From assembly GCF_030272615.1 (NCBI RefSeq), contig NC_081412.1, forward strand, positions 548,916,488-548,980,487: a stretch of DNA of 64,000 nt, given 5' to 3'. The position numbers and the translations under genes were made by a program. Below the pieces are notes generated by a model, which did no database searches, was not told where the DNA came from, and was given only the letters and a program-made list of their open reading frames with translations. Of this stretch, positions 1 through 11,427 are shown in pieces. This DNA is from Cryptomeria japonica (lineage: Eukaryota; Streptophyta; Pinopsida; Cupressales; Cupressaceae). The first letter of the stretch is position 1, and each line of letters starts with the position of its first letter.

Positions 1-1132
1 GTAACTCTAAGTCTTGAAGACGGGATACTCTGTATGCTTCATCATCGATGAGATTGTGCAATGAAACTCATAATGATGGTATCTCGACCTCAATAGGTAA
101 GATAGCTTCAGCACCATAGACCAATGAGTAAGGAGTTGCACCTGTAGGGGTCCGAATGCTAGTTCGATATGCCCATAGCGCTGGATTTAGTTGAACATGC
201 CAATCACGACCGGCATCATTGACTGTCTTCTTTAGGATTCTCAATATGTTTTTATTGGATGCTTCGGCTTGACCATTGCCTTGTGGGTAATAGGGAGTGG
301 AAAAGCGGTGTTGGATATGAAATTTCTCACAAAGCTCACGGACATCCTGATTTTTGAAAGGGAGACCGTTATCTGTGACAATGGACATGGGCACACCATA
401 CCGGCAGATGATGTAATTGAGGATGAATGAGGCGATCTGCTTGCCGGTGACTTGGGTAAGTGGAACAGCTTCGATCCACTTGGTGAAATATTCGGTGGCG
501 GTAATAATGAATTTATGGCCATTGGATGAAGATGGATGGATTTTACCCACAAGATCAAGACCCCATTGACAAAAAGGCCATGGTGTTGTGATTGGTTGCA
601 GTTCTTGAGCTGGTGCATGTATTAGGTTGCCATGAACTTGACATTTTTTGCACTTCCTAACAAAGTAGTAGGAATCCTTTTCCATAGATGGCCAATAGTA
701 TCCAGCTCGCATGATCTTCTTGGCTAGTGATGGACCACTTGAGTGAGTCCCGCAAATTCCTTCATGTACCTCTTCCAAAGCCTTTGTTATCTCACCTTGT
801 TCTAGACATCGAAGGAGAGTACCATCAAGACTGCGTCGGTATAGGGTTTCGGCAATAATGGTATATCGAGCAGTTTGGCGAATGAAGGTTTTACGTTGGT
901 TATTTGATTGGTTGGGAGGAAGGGTGTGATCGCGGAGATAGGTGTAGAACTCACCGTACCATGGGGATTCAGAACCAACAAGGCAACATATCATTTCAGA
1001 TTCGGGGATATCATAAGCGGGGATCCAAAGTTGTTCTACCAAGAACTCGTAGCGTGTTGAATTCTGTGGAAGATCTAGTAGAGATGCGATAGTAGCCATA
1101 GCGTCAGCAGCTAGATTCTGATCTCTTGGTAT
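1..1132 (-). pseudogene. int: Tat-type integrase, truncated by the window edge
   Basis: This is in frame with the piece above. It begins with the linker to integrase (from 1099: MATIASLLDLPQ). An HHCC zinc-binding region includes GICGTHSSGPSLAKKIM and CKKCQVHGN. The catalytic core has Asp in WGLDLVGKI, Asp in IVTDNGLPF, and Glu in NGQAEASNKNIL, so the DDE triad is intact. A TGA at 68-70 interrupts the C-terminal domain after IEVEIPSL. The frame then continues open to base 1 with recognisable integrase tail residues (IDDEAYRVSRLQ), so the stop is secondary. Confidence 0.85.
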
Positions 1133-1756
1133 CTACTCAAAAGTGATAATAGTAAATGATGTCTTTAGAGTGTCCACCATTTGCTTGTATGGCATGAGTT
1201 TATCATCTTTGGTCTGATATTCATTAGTTGCTTGTCGAATGACCAGTTGTGAGTCGCCATATACTTGTAGTTCTTTTAATTTCCATTGTATGGCTAGCCT
1301 GAGTCCTGTGATCAAAGCCTCATACTCTGCTATGTTGTTTGTGCATGGAAATGTGAGCTTGTAAGACTTCAGGATGCTATCACCTTGAGGTGTGATAAAC
1401 AGAATGCCTGCCCCCGAGCCGTGCCTAGTGTATGAACCATCAAAGTATAATTTCCATGACTGTGCTTCTGTAATCATGAATATCTCTTCATCTGGAAAAT
1501 TGGAAATGAGAGGATGATCGCCTATGAGAGGTGCATCGGCCAACTGATCTGCAATGACTTGCCCTTTGATAGCTTTACGGTCCACATACTCAATGTCAAA
1601 TTCACTTAGAATCATTACCCATTTGGCCAAGCGACCTGTCAATGCTGCTTTGCTGAGTAAATACTTGAGTGGATCAATCTTTGCAATGAGTTGTACCTTG
1701 TGTGTTAATAGATAGTGCCGCAATTTAGTGGCTGCCAAGATTACTGCTAAGCAAGC
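1133..1756 (-). pseudogene. pol: RNase H C-terminus plus archaeal-type RNase H domain
   Basis: This continues the polyprotein in the same frame after the TGA. The first part (to about 1545) completes the Ty3-type RNase H and its connection region (LRHYLLTHKVQLI, WVMILSEFDIEYV). A second RNase H fold follows: YFDGSYTRHGSGAG, then NIAEYEALITGLRLA, then VYGDSQLV, which supply the catalytic D, E and D. This is the extra archaeal-like RNase HI that marks Tat-group elements. The piece ends at an in-frame TAG just before the conserved segment that leads into integrase. No frameshift is seen. Confidence 0.85.
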
Positions 1757-4700
1757 TCACTCAATAGGTGTGTAATTGAGTTCATAGCCAACCAGTGTGC
1801 GAGAGATGTAGTATACAGCACACTCTTTACCTTCTGCATTATGTTGTGCCAGTAGTACACCCAATGCTGTACTTGTTGCCGAGATATAGAGTAATAATAG
1901 TCTACTTGGATCTGGTGGCATCAACAATGGTGGATTCATGAGATAGTCTTTAAGTGCCTGAAATGCTTGCTGGCATCTGTCATCCCATTGAAAGCGTATG
2001 TTCTTGTGTAGCAGGTGTGTGAAGGGGTGACACTTATCAGCCAATTGTGCAATGAATCTTCGGATGGATTGAAGCCGTCCTTGTAATGTCCTTAGCTGAC
2101 TGATATTCCGTGGAGGTGGCATGTCCATTATTGCCTTAACCTTTGCTGGGTCGACCTCAATACCTTTGCTTGAGACAATGTATCCTAGAAGTTTCCCGGA
2201 GGTCACTCCAAAGACACATTTCTTTGGGTTGAGTCGAACATGATATTGTTCCAGTCTATCAAAGATTTGATCTAAGATATGGAGATGTCCTTCTCTTGTG
2301 AGTGATTTTGCTAGTAAATCATCCACATAGTCTTCCATCATAGTATGCATCATGTCATGGAAGATGGTGGTCATTGCTCTTTGATAGGTCGCTCCTGCAT
2401 TCTTTAGACCAAAAGGCATTACATTCCAGCAGTATGTGCCCCATGGACATGTGAAGGCTGTCTTATGTTGATCTTCTGGTGCGATCTTTATTTGATTGTA
2501 TCCTGAAAAGCCATCCATGAGTGAAAGCATGGCATGTCCTGCTGTCAGATCCACTATGATGTCGATATTTGGTAAGGGGAAGTCATCCTTAGGACAGGCC
2601 TTATTTAGATCTCTGAAGTCAGTACAAATGCGGATGCCCCCTTTTGGTTTGCCAACTGGCACGATGTTGGAGATCCATTCTGCATAATCAATTGGTCTAA
2701 TGAAACCAACATCTAGGAGTTTCTTGAGTTCTGTTTTGACTAGCACTGCAATCTGGGGATGCATCTTACGAAGCTTCTGCTTGACAGGTTTGGCTTCTTC
2801 TGCTACGGTGAGGTGATGCATGACTAAATCAGGATCAAGCCTAGGCATGTCTGCATATGACCATGCAAAGTTGATCTGACGCTTCTGGAAGAACTCTATA
2901 AATTGAGGCTGTTCCTCTGGAGTGAGAAGAGATGCCAGATGTATGATATGAGGGTTTTCAGGAGTCCCCACATTGTATTCATTGGTCTCCTCAATGAGAA
3001 TCGTCGATCGTTCCTGTTGTGTACTAGCAGGGAGAATGTCAAACCCTTCATCCTCAGGCACCTCAGAGAGGTTTTCACCATTGGATACGCTCTTTCTTTT
3101 TACTTTTGTCGGATCAAACAGTGCCACAGTGTGGTTTTCACTGGAAGATCCATGTTTTATTGTTATATTTTTGCAGCTGAAGGGTTTGGCATCCGCCCCG
3201 AAGTATGCTGCGCTATTAAGTTCAATGGCGAATCCAGCTTTGTGATCCCCGCTTGGTAGATTATCCCTTAATTCCAAAAAGTCAATGATAGCCTCATCGT
3301 TTTGGAAGAGGTCAAGACATGGAGGATTTGATTGGTTCCATTCGATGAGTTCAGGGTGGATAATGGGCATTACTTCATCGATTAGGTTAAGGGCATTAGA
3401 TGTATCAGTGAGGGTTAAGACAGTGTGGTGAAGGTCGTTGATGGTACTCTCCCTGTCAGAATTAGGCGTAGGATGAGACGTAGGGTCTATGGAAGATGTT
3501 TCCAGCTCAGGTACCCAAGTGGTTTTTATCTGTGCTTCTCCGTAAACAGGGATGTCTTTGCGTGGCGGAGGTGGTGATGTGTCTTCCTCATCTGAAGTGT
3601 TAAGCTGTACAGAATCAAATTCCCACTCATGTGAGTCGGTCTCTGAATCACTTTCCAGCATCCGATTGCTATACCATACTGGGATGTCTTTGGAGTTAAA
3701 CACTGCAGGCGTGATTGGTTTATGTACTTTTGTGGTGATCGATGCTGCAGGAACCGTGATGGGGTTTAAAGGATTTGTTACTGGAAGTATTGGTAATGGT
3801 GACTCAGTGGCTTCTGCTAGAACTACTGGCGCCATAGATGTTGCTGCGGGTTCTGATACAGTTGTTGCTACAGATGGTGTTGCTGATGGGATTACTGGTT
3901 CGTTTGGTGGGATGTTTGGCACTGGTGATGGTTGCGGTGGGGTTGTGAGTCTCGATGGGGCAGTGGGGATAGTGTTTGATGGTGCTTTGAGTATGAAAGG
4001 TGTCCTCTTTGCAGTAGGTGGGCAATATGGTTTGCTAGGTTTTCCTTTAAATCTGAGTTTAGGAAGGACTTCTTTTTCAAAGCCTAGGCCTGTATTACCT
4101 TTGGGCTTGAACTCTGGCAACAACGGTTCTTGTCGTCCTTGTTTGCAGGATCCCAAAGCACTTTGACCATCATATCCCATTCTTTGCATAATGAGGAGGC
4201 CTTTGCCATATTGTTCCGTAGGAAGTGTAACTTGCGGTTTGTCAGTGGTGATGGGATCTTTATAGATCCAGTCCGCTAGGTCCTCATCTTGTGTCTCTTC
4301 CTCTTGACTCTTTCCAAGAATGAAAGGCGTTAAGGCACATGGAGGCGTGATTAGTGGTTGCTGGAGCAACTGCTGTGGTTTACCATGTGTTCTAGGAGAA
4401 GTGGGCATTTGTCCCACACAAAAGAGCTGACTCAAGTTATATTCTCCAGGACCTTCCTCTGCTACTTTCATCTTTAGCTTTTCTTGCTTGGGCATAGGGG
4501 TGTTTGAACTGGCAAGAGAGGCGGGATTTATATATGATGTGGAGGAAATGGCTTCTCTATTATTAGGAACGGTAATCTCTGGTTGATGGCTGATATTATG
4601 GCAAAATGCAAAGGGATTTGCATCTCCCAGGATTGTGATCTCGACCCCGTTATGTGGGAACTTGATACATTGATGGTAGGTAGATGGAACAGCTTGCATG

Positions 4701-6991
4701 GCATGTATCCAAGGTCTCCCTAATAATAGATTATATGGCAGAGGAAGGTCCAGAACCTGGCAAATGATGTGTTTTACCACAGGGCCCACTCGGATTGGTA
4801 GTACCACAGCTCCTTTGGATGAACGCTCTGCATCATCATAGGCCTTGATGGTGATCTTCTTGCGAGGATCCACTGATTCTATTGCATATCCCAATGCTGT
4901 GACCAATTGTAGTGTGCAAATGTTTAGGCCTGCTCCATTATCGATCAAGACTCGCTTGATCCTGTGTTGGTTGACAAAGCCTTCAATGTGGAGTGAGGCG
5001 TTATGAGGTTGTTGGAAAGAAGAGTTGTCACTTTCAGAAAAAGTGAGACAAGGTGATGACTTGAGATTTCCAACCATGGCTTGAAATTGGTCCGTATTCA
5101 GGTTTGCAGGGACTGACGCTTCTTGGAGTGCTTGATCCAAGATTGTTTTATGAGATGGTGATAGGCATAATAGCTCTAAAATGGAAATGAGCGCAGGCGT
5201 TTTATCTAATTGTTCCACAAGATTGTACTGCTTTGGGATGGAGGTGGTGCCTTGTGGAGCTACCTTGATGGTAACTTTGCCGCGACGTGTAACAACATTG
5301 CAATTTGAGGTGGGATTTTTGAAGGTGATAGTTGCAATTTGTTCACTGGCATCATACAGGTGATTTACAGTGTAGTTATATGCAGCCTGCGTATAGTCAG
5401 TGGTATCAGGACCTCGTCTGGAAGTGGAAGGACCCCTTTGATCTTGCGATGGAAGTGGATTCTTGAACATCTGATGATCATTATTGGTTGTTTTTGGGTC
5501 ATGCCCTTCAATTTCAATTTCTCCTTGGTCAATAAGATCCTGAATGAGATCTTTCAATCGATGACAATTACTTGTCTTATGTCCTCTTCCTTGATGGAAC
5601 TCACAATGTTCAGTATCTCTCCACCATGCCGGTTTGACTTGAGGCTCATAATTTGATAACTTAGGTAAAGTGATCAAATTCTGAGAAATGAGTTGTCGCA
5701 TCACTGTTTCAATGGGTTCCCCTAAGGGAGTGTATGTGCGTTTTTGTTTTTGTGGACGAGGTCTTGGTTCATCATGAGATGTGATGCGACCTTGATTAAG
5801 AGGAACATTTGTGTTATTTTGAGGTGGAGGATTTTGTCCTGCAAACCGAACCACAGGTTGTGCATTTTGGACAGTCCGAGCATCCACAACCCCATCATTG
5901 ACGATATTCTTATTCTTGTTCCAGAAGTTCGGTTTATCGCTATTGAAGCGCGGGCGAGGACCATCTTTGGGTTCATTAAAGATTTTGATGAGTCCTTTTT
6001 TGATGAGTGCCCGCTCACATTTTATACCCTTGGTGATCATATCGTTAAAAGAATCTGTGTCTTTGACATCCAGGTGAAATTCCATTTCTTCGTTTAAGTT
6101 GGAAATGAAAATTTCCACTAGTTCTCGTTCAGGTAACTGAAGAGAACGTCTGCTAGACATTTGGCGCCATCGTTGCAGGAATACTGAGAATAATTCACCT
6201 GGTTTTTGTTTGGTGTTGCATAGATCAGCCATGGTGATGTCACGTTCAATATTATAAGAGTAATGAGATAGGAACTTCTGGATGAGTTCCTCAAATGTTC
6301 TTATGCCACCTGGTAGTCGGGAAAACCATGATGTGGTTGTTCCTCCCAAGCTTTGGGGAAAAAGGCGCATTAAGTATGTGTCTTCATATGCAACTTCGAG
6401 ACAAGCGGAATGAAATTCTCGGACATGATCGCAGGGATCTCCCTTTCCTCTATATTTTTCGAATTTTGGTGTTTCGAACCCGCGTGGAAAGGGTGGCATA
6501 TAAAGATTCCTATCAAACGGATAGGGACAGATGTCGTTAAGTGAGAATTGATTGGTCTTAACACCACTATGAAGTTGTTGGGCGAGATTCTCGACTTGTT
6601 GCCGCAACATCTCCATTTCATTTGGAGGAGGAGGTGGTGGGTTACCTTGAGGGATGTTATATCTGATGTGATTTCTACCTCTTTCCTCCTCATGGCGACT
6701 TTGTCTTTCTGATGCTTGTCTTAATTGGGCAAGATCAAAGTCTGAGGGGAGTTTGGCTCCTTCTTGAGCGAGTCTTAAAAAGTGAGCATCCGCATTGCTC
6801 CTTAATATTTCATCAAATAATCTGTTAAAATGAGGGTTATGCTGAACCCTTTCGATTGTTGAAGGAGTGGGAGTACTTGGGTTTTCGTCATTCACATTTC
6901 CTCCCAGTGCTTCTTGAAATTCATTGAGGTTGTCCTCTTCTTCCTCAATTTCTATTTCTCGCTGCCTTGATCGTGATCGGGTTTGAGCCAT
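1757..6991 (-). pseudogene. gag-pol: Tat-type Gag-protease-RT-RNase H polyprotein (N-terminal 1744 codons)
   Basis: Retrotransposon polyprotein starting at an ATG (MAQTRSRSRQ, basic/acidic N-terminus). A retrotransposon Gag core lies around residues 165-335. A modified zinc knuckle follows near residue 460 (CEFHQGRGHKTSNC, with His where the second Cys usually is). An aspartic-protease-like motif lies near residue 680 (VLIDNGAGLNIC; DNG is a normal variant in this plant group). A G-patch-like segment lies near residue 935 (MQRMGYDGQSALG, later GLGFE). A Pro/Thr-rich linker covers about residues 1000-1110. The RT lies from about 1400 (FRDLNKACPKDDFPLP; catalytic YVDD near 1557), followed by the start of RNase H (YISATSTALGVLLAQ). 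The frame ends in TGA directly after YTPIE, inside RNase H, and resumes unchanged below it, so this is a nonsense mutation rather than a natural end. Confidence 0.88.
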
Positions 6992-9450
6992 TTTGTTTGC
7001 AAGTTTGTTTTTGAAGTTGATTGAAGATGATGATGAGTGGTGATGAAGGATGGATGTTTTTAGTGGATTGGTGGTATGTAGGTCTCTAGCACTTTAAGAT
7101 AGATGTAACCAAAATTCCTTCTTTGAATTGCTTGCTTGTTTTGATAAGTTTTGATGTGATAAGGTGTAGAGAAATCTGAGATGTGTTACAGATTTTGACT
7201 ACCTAGTAATGAGAGGATTCACTCATGAACTAGTTTTAACCTGCGTAGATGTGTCTCTTAGGATGAGCTTATCCTAGATGTAGAAACAATCTAAAAGTGA
7301 TGTGATGTGTTTGATTTCAAGCAATATCTAAAAAGAGAATTTGGGACAAGAACCTCTGAATGTTTTGAGAGTTTTGGGATGAATTGATGATGGAGTGATG
7401 ATGTATGAGTGGGATGATGGATGAAAATGTTTTCAACTTTCAATAAAAACTTTGTGTCACAAATGGGACAAACTCTTCTTCTTCCCTTTCAGGGGTTGGT
7501 GGCACTTCTCGAGCTGTGTTGTAGGTGATACAGATGTTTGGGAAGAAATTGGGATTAATCTTTCCTCCTTGATTTTTGTGATAACTCAGAGCTCTATATT
7601 GCATAAAAGCTCTGCGGTTCAATGATTCTGAATCAAACTCATTTGTTTTACCTTGAAGGTATAGACGCATGCGATGTAGAAAGACTCTATGTGAGACAAA
7701 GATTTGTCTATTGATATAGAAGAATTTCCTCCTTTTGATTAAAGCCTTTGAGCTTAGTGGTCTCCTTTTCAAGGTGATATTCTGATGACACTTCTTCTTT
7801 TGCAAGACGTGAAGAATGGTCATAAAATGTGATTCTTTGTTTGTTTGTACCTTGTTTTTGATGTTTTTGGTTGTGCTGACAGATGTTGGATGAATACTTT
7901 GTTTTTGGGGTTGATTTTCTGATTTTTCTTTGACAAGAAAACAAAGCAAGCACACAAACACAAGAATGTTGCCTAAAAAGGCACAAATGAGTATGGGTCT
8001 AGATCAACCCAATCCTTGGACTTGTTTTTGACCCTTCCTTTAGATTTATTTTAAGGTGTATTTCCAAAGCCTGAAGTCGGCTCAATTCGCACTAGGTCTG
8101 TAAAACGAACACACTTCAAACACTTTTTATCCCTAAGGTCAAATGGCCAGTTGTGATAAATTTAGCCCACATCTTGATATTTCTTCGACTTTGGTACTAC
8201 ATACCTTATGAATCCCGCCGTGACAGGTAAGGATGTGATATACTAAGTCTTGCACGAGCATAACAAATAGATGATCCCTATGATGGGGGAGTCACCACTT
8301 TTATCAAGCCACAAGTGACCTTTCAAAAAGCTATGTTTCTACTCAAGGAAATATGTATGGTGAGTATCTTGGGAGCAAAACCATCTATGCTCTTGCACTA
8401 AATTATATCTCAAATATCCTCAATCAATAGAACAGGTGGGCTACTACTTAAAGGTGTTTAGTCATGTTCGATGTTTTTGGACATAAGTTCATTCTGCAGT
8501 GACTCACTTAAGAGCCTTGTAACTGGTGGTGGGGCCCATTTGTCCTTTCGGCCAGTTACACTGTAGGAACAGCTATACCCAAGGCTACAGCTTTCGCTCT
8601 CACCTGATTTCTATAGCGGCTCGAAGGATTTACCGCTCGAGGTCGTTCCCAAGAGTATCGATCCCTTGGCAGGCCTCTCTTAAAAAGATAAAATGTGAGC
8701 GTTACTAACACTTTTCTCTTGCACCTAGGACCACGAGAGCCAAGGGAGAGGATAGTGTGTGTTAGAAGTAGGACCACTCGACTGACTTTTTGTGCACAAG
8801 CGTGCCAAACACGTAAAACACTTGTTCCTTTTAATCCAGCATTTGCAAATGTGATCTAACTATTTGGAGATGTTGCTCCAACAGCCATGGTGTTCTTTTT
8901 AACTTCAAAGCAATATGTTTTGTAATCTAGAAGTTGAAAGTCCTGGTCAACTTAATGAAAAACACGATTGCATGAAGGAAAATTTGTTTTTGCCAAAATG
9001 AAGACAAGTGGATTGTTCTTTTTACTGCACCAAAAATTTGAAGTGTGGATTGTGATTTTTAAGTCCCAATTGATGCAAGAAATAAAGTTTGTTTGGTTGA
9101 TTTTAAGCACCAAAACAAAATGTATCCCTAACTAGAAAACAATGAAACTATTTTTTTGTTTTTTGTGTTTTTAAGTTCTTTTTAAGCACTAAATGAAAAT
9201 TTATTTTTTTTTTTGTGATTTTTGTTGTGTTGTTAACCTGCACAAAGAAAAGAAACAAGTTAATAAAATCAATGCTCAAAGGGGGGGCTTCCACAAGCCT
9301 AATTTTTTATTTTTCGGTTACAAATTTTACAAATCCTGATCCTGAAATGCCCTGAAATTTGACTAAGTCTGAAATTTGGAGGATCTTCCAAAAACTAGAT
9401 TTTGCATTTCAACTCCTAGAGGTCTGAAACCCCTCTCAAACATCCTGAAA

Positions 9451-9537
9451 GTATATATGGAATATAACTTAAAGTATAAGAAAGAGAAAAGATAAGAGGA
9501 AATGTCACTTATACTTAAATGTTATATTCCATATATA
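9451..9537. repeat. Inverted repeat in Tat leader
   Basis: Arms 9451-9480 and 9508-9537 are complementary over about 29 bp with one or two mismatches (outer core TATATATGGAATATAAC). The spacer is 27 nt and purine-rich. The hairpin sits between two copies of a CACAAGCCTA direct repeat about 256 bp apart, so it may be part of a small inserted or duplicated segment. Confidence 0.65.
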
Positions 9538-9608
9538 TTCTACCTCCCACAAGCCTAAAAAAAAAATTTTATTGGTTACAAGGCCTTTTTTTTATAACGT
9601 TCTGTTAC

Positions 9609-9907
9609 AATAGCGCTAGTCTGTCTGAAAACAGAAGCGCTACTTTAACACAAACGCGCTAGAATATTACAAAAGCGCTAAAATAAAAGATTTTTACAAC
9701 AATACAAAAGCGCTAATTAATGAACAAAAGCGCCAAAATACTGACAAAAGCGCCAAAATACTGACAAAAGCGCTAATTCTTTGACAATAGCGCTATTGTA
9801 AGAACAAAAGCGCTAAAAGACAAAACAACAATAGCGCTAAAAAGAGACAAAAGCGCTAAAAGACAAAAAACAATAGCGCTAAAACGCGACAAAAGCGCCA
9901 AAGCGCG
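9609..9907. repeat. Array of GCGC palindromic motifs
   Basis: About 14-15 copies of a short unit, typically ACAAAAGCGCTAAAA or ACAATAGCGCTA with GCGCC variants, occur within 300 bp. The units are unevenly spaced, about 15-30 bp apart. AGCGCT is a perfect 6-bp palindrome. The surrounding DNA is AT-rich and CpG-poor, so retention of so many CpG sites is striking. The array ends about 50 bp from the primer-binding site, on the element's leader side. Confidence 0.85.
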
Positions 9908-9955
9908 ACCTGTGTGTCAAGTTCAACATTCAAACATGTTAGGTAACAAAAAAAT

Positions 9956-9994
9956 ATCAGAAGGTTGCGTGTTCGATTCACGTCGGGTTCACCA
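9956..9994 (-). promoter_or_regulatory. Primer-binding site: 39-nt copy of tRNA-Trp 3' half with CCA
   Basis: The plus strand reads as the 3' half of plant tRNA-Trp, from just after the anticodon through the variable loop, T arm (GTTCGATTCAC) and acceptor strand, and ends ACCA. The element's minus strand is therefore complementary to the primer. The non-templated CCA shows it was copied from a mature tRNA and is not a gene. It lies 2 bp from the LTR end (9997). The identification of tRNA-Trp is from memory of the plant sequence. Confidence 0.85.
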
Positions 9995-9996
9995 AA

Positions 9997-11427
9997 TGAT
10001 GCCCTCCTAAATGGCACAAGATTAGTCTAAGATCAATCAACACAAAACACACAAGATGTTAGAGTTAGTCAATCAAAAACTAAACACAAATGAAGGCATT
10101 CCAAGAGAGATACTAAAAACACATGCTAATGAATCTAACTAAAGAAGTAAGACAATGAGACATCTCCAACTGTCTCTTAGCATGAGATTAGCTCCTTCTC
10201 CCTTGTTCCTCTCCTCTCCAAGTTCCAAAATAGTGTAGCTCTCAGCAGCTTTTTGCACTATGGATGCTTATGGAGGATTGAGATTGTAGAATAGCTCTAA
10301 ACATGAAATGAAAAGCTATTTTAATGCTAAAATGATGTGTTTTAACCAAAAATACAAGATTTAGATTGTTTATGCTAAAATGCTCTCTAAAATGGCTATA
10401 GTCTAAATGCTTACAAGTTTTCAGGATCTGGATTATGAAGGAATGGGCTCTATTTATAGGAAAAATGGAGCAATGGATGGCCAGGATTGGAGGGTTTAAT
10501 CAAGGGTCAAGCTTGAAAGTTGGGGATCCATGTGCACAATTGACACCAATAAAATAGTGACAAGTGTCAACACAGGATTGGGTTGAGAGAAGAGGTTGGA
10601 GGCATTGAATGCCTGAGAAGACTTCATGGTTATCTAAAGGCTAAGGGTCAAGCCTAAATTAGGATTACCCACTGGATTAGGAGTTAATCCAAGGATAAAC
10701 CTTTGTGCAAATGATTAAGAGATAATCATGGTCAAAGTATTAAATGCTTGATGAGACCTTTGTGGTTGGATAGAGGTTGAGTCAAACAAATGTTTTAACC
10801 ATGTGGGAGGGTTGAATTAACCATTAATGGTTATTGGAGACTTTGGGGATTAAGTGGTTGAAAGTTGGAAGCCTTTAATGGTTTTCAAAGACTTTGGGGT
10901 TTTTGGTGGTTGAAGGTTGAAAACCTTCAATGGTTATCCAAGACTTTGGGCCATTTGAGAAGTGACTTCATTTTGCTTAGGAATGTGACAATAATTAGAG
11001 GATGGATTAGGCTAATTAGGAAGGGGTTAGAAGAATCTAGAAGGGGATTAGATTTTGCAAGTGGATTTGGTGGGTGAGGGAAAATAGGATTTAATTAAAA
11101 TAAAAATTCATTTATTTCAATAATGTGTGCAAGTTGCATTTGTAGGAAAATGCAAGTGGGGTGGGGATAATGTTTTAAATAAATGTTTTATTTAATTTAT
11201 TTAAAAGAGGAAAAGGGGGATTTAATTAAATAAATTGATTTATTTATTTAATTGATTGGAATTGGATTTAATGAATTAATTAAAATAAATTGAATAATTT
11301 ATTTAATTAATAGAAGAATGTTTGGGGATGAATTAATTAAATATTAATTTAATTAATTGATGGCTAGTGGATTTTTAATCAAATAAATACGAAATATTCA
11401 TTTAATTAAAATGGACAGATTTATGTG
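9997..11427 (-). repeat. 5' LTR of the Tat-type element
   Basis: It starts (plus strand) with TGATGCCC, two bases beyond the primer site, so on the element strand it ends ...GGGCATCA. A TATA box (minus TATAAATAGAGCC) lies at about 10447-10459. R/U5 would then be about 430 bp and U3 about 970 bp. U3 (about 10500-11420) is AT-rich with TTAATTAAAT-type runs. The chromovirus inserted near the outer end; TGACA at 18353-18357 probably supplies the missing terminus (TGTCA on the element strand). Confidence 0.7.
10447..10459 (-). promoter_or_regulatory. TATA box in Tat-type LTR
   Basis: The minus strand reads CCTATAAATAGAGCC, a consensus plant TATA box. It lies about 450 bp inside the LTR from the primer-site side, where the U3/R boundary is expected. 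Confidence 0.6.

Larger units (their letters stand above)
6992..9955 (-). other. 5' leader of the Tat-type element
   Basis: About 3 kb lie between the primer-binding site and the gag ATG. Long leaders, sometimes with an extra ORF, are known in Tat/Ogre elements. The longest open stretches here (for example 7440-7961 minus) have no recognisable motif and biased low-complexity composition, so I do not call them genes. Structured parts are the GCGC array (9609-9907) and an inverted repeat (9451-9480 with 9508-9537). A direct repeat starts CACAAGCCTA near 9292 and again near 9548. Confidence 0.6.
1..11427 (-). mobile_element. Tat-lineage Ty3/gypsy retrotransposon, 3' end off-window
   Basis: On the minus strand the order is LTR (9997-11427), primer-binding site, about 3 kb leader, then one reading frame for Gag, protease, RT, RNase H, a second archaeal-type RNase H and integrase. 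The second RNase H followed by an integrase without an obvious chromodomain is the hallmark of the plant Tat/Ogre group. The element runs off the left edge inside the integrase C-terminal region, so its 3' LTR and target duplication are not visible. The last five bases of the 5' LTR were probably displaced to 18353-18357 by the chromovirus inserted at 11428. The frame is broken only by point stops, so the copy is dead but fairly young. Confidence 0.85.

Noticed and set aside
2903..4166. Plus-strand ORFs of up to 204 codons
   Set aside because: They lie entirely over the minus-strand Tat polyprotein, lack motifs, and are shadows of its codons.
7440..7986. Extra leader ORFs in the Tat element
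   Set aside because: Some Ogre-type elements have an upstream ORF, but these show no motif, compositional quality or start context that supports coding.
9956..9994. tRNA-Trp gene fragment
   Set aside because: It ends in CCA, which nuclear genes do not encode, lacks the 5' half, and sits exactly at the LTR boundary as a primer site.
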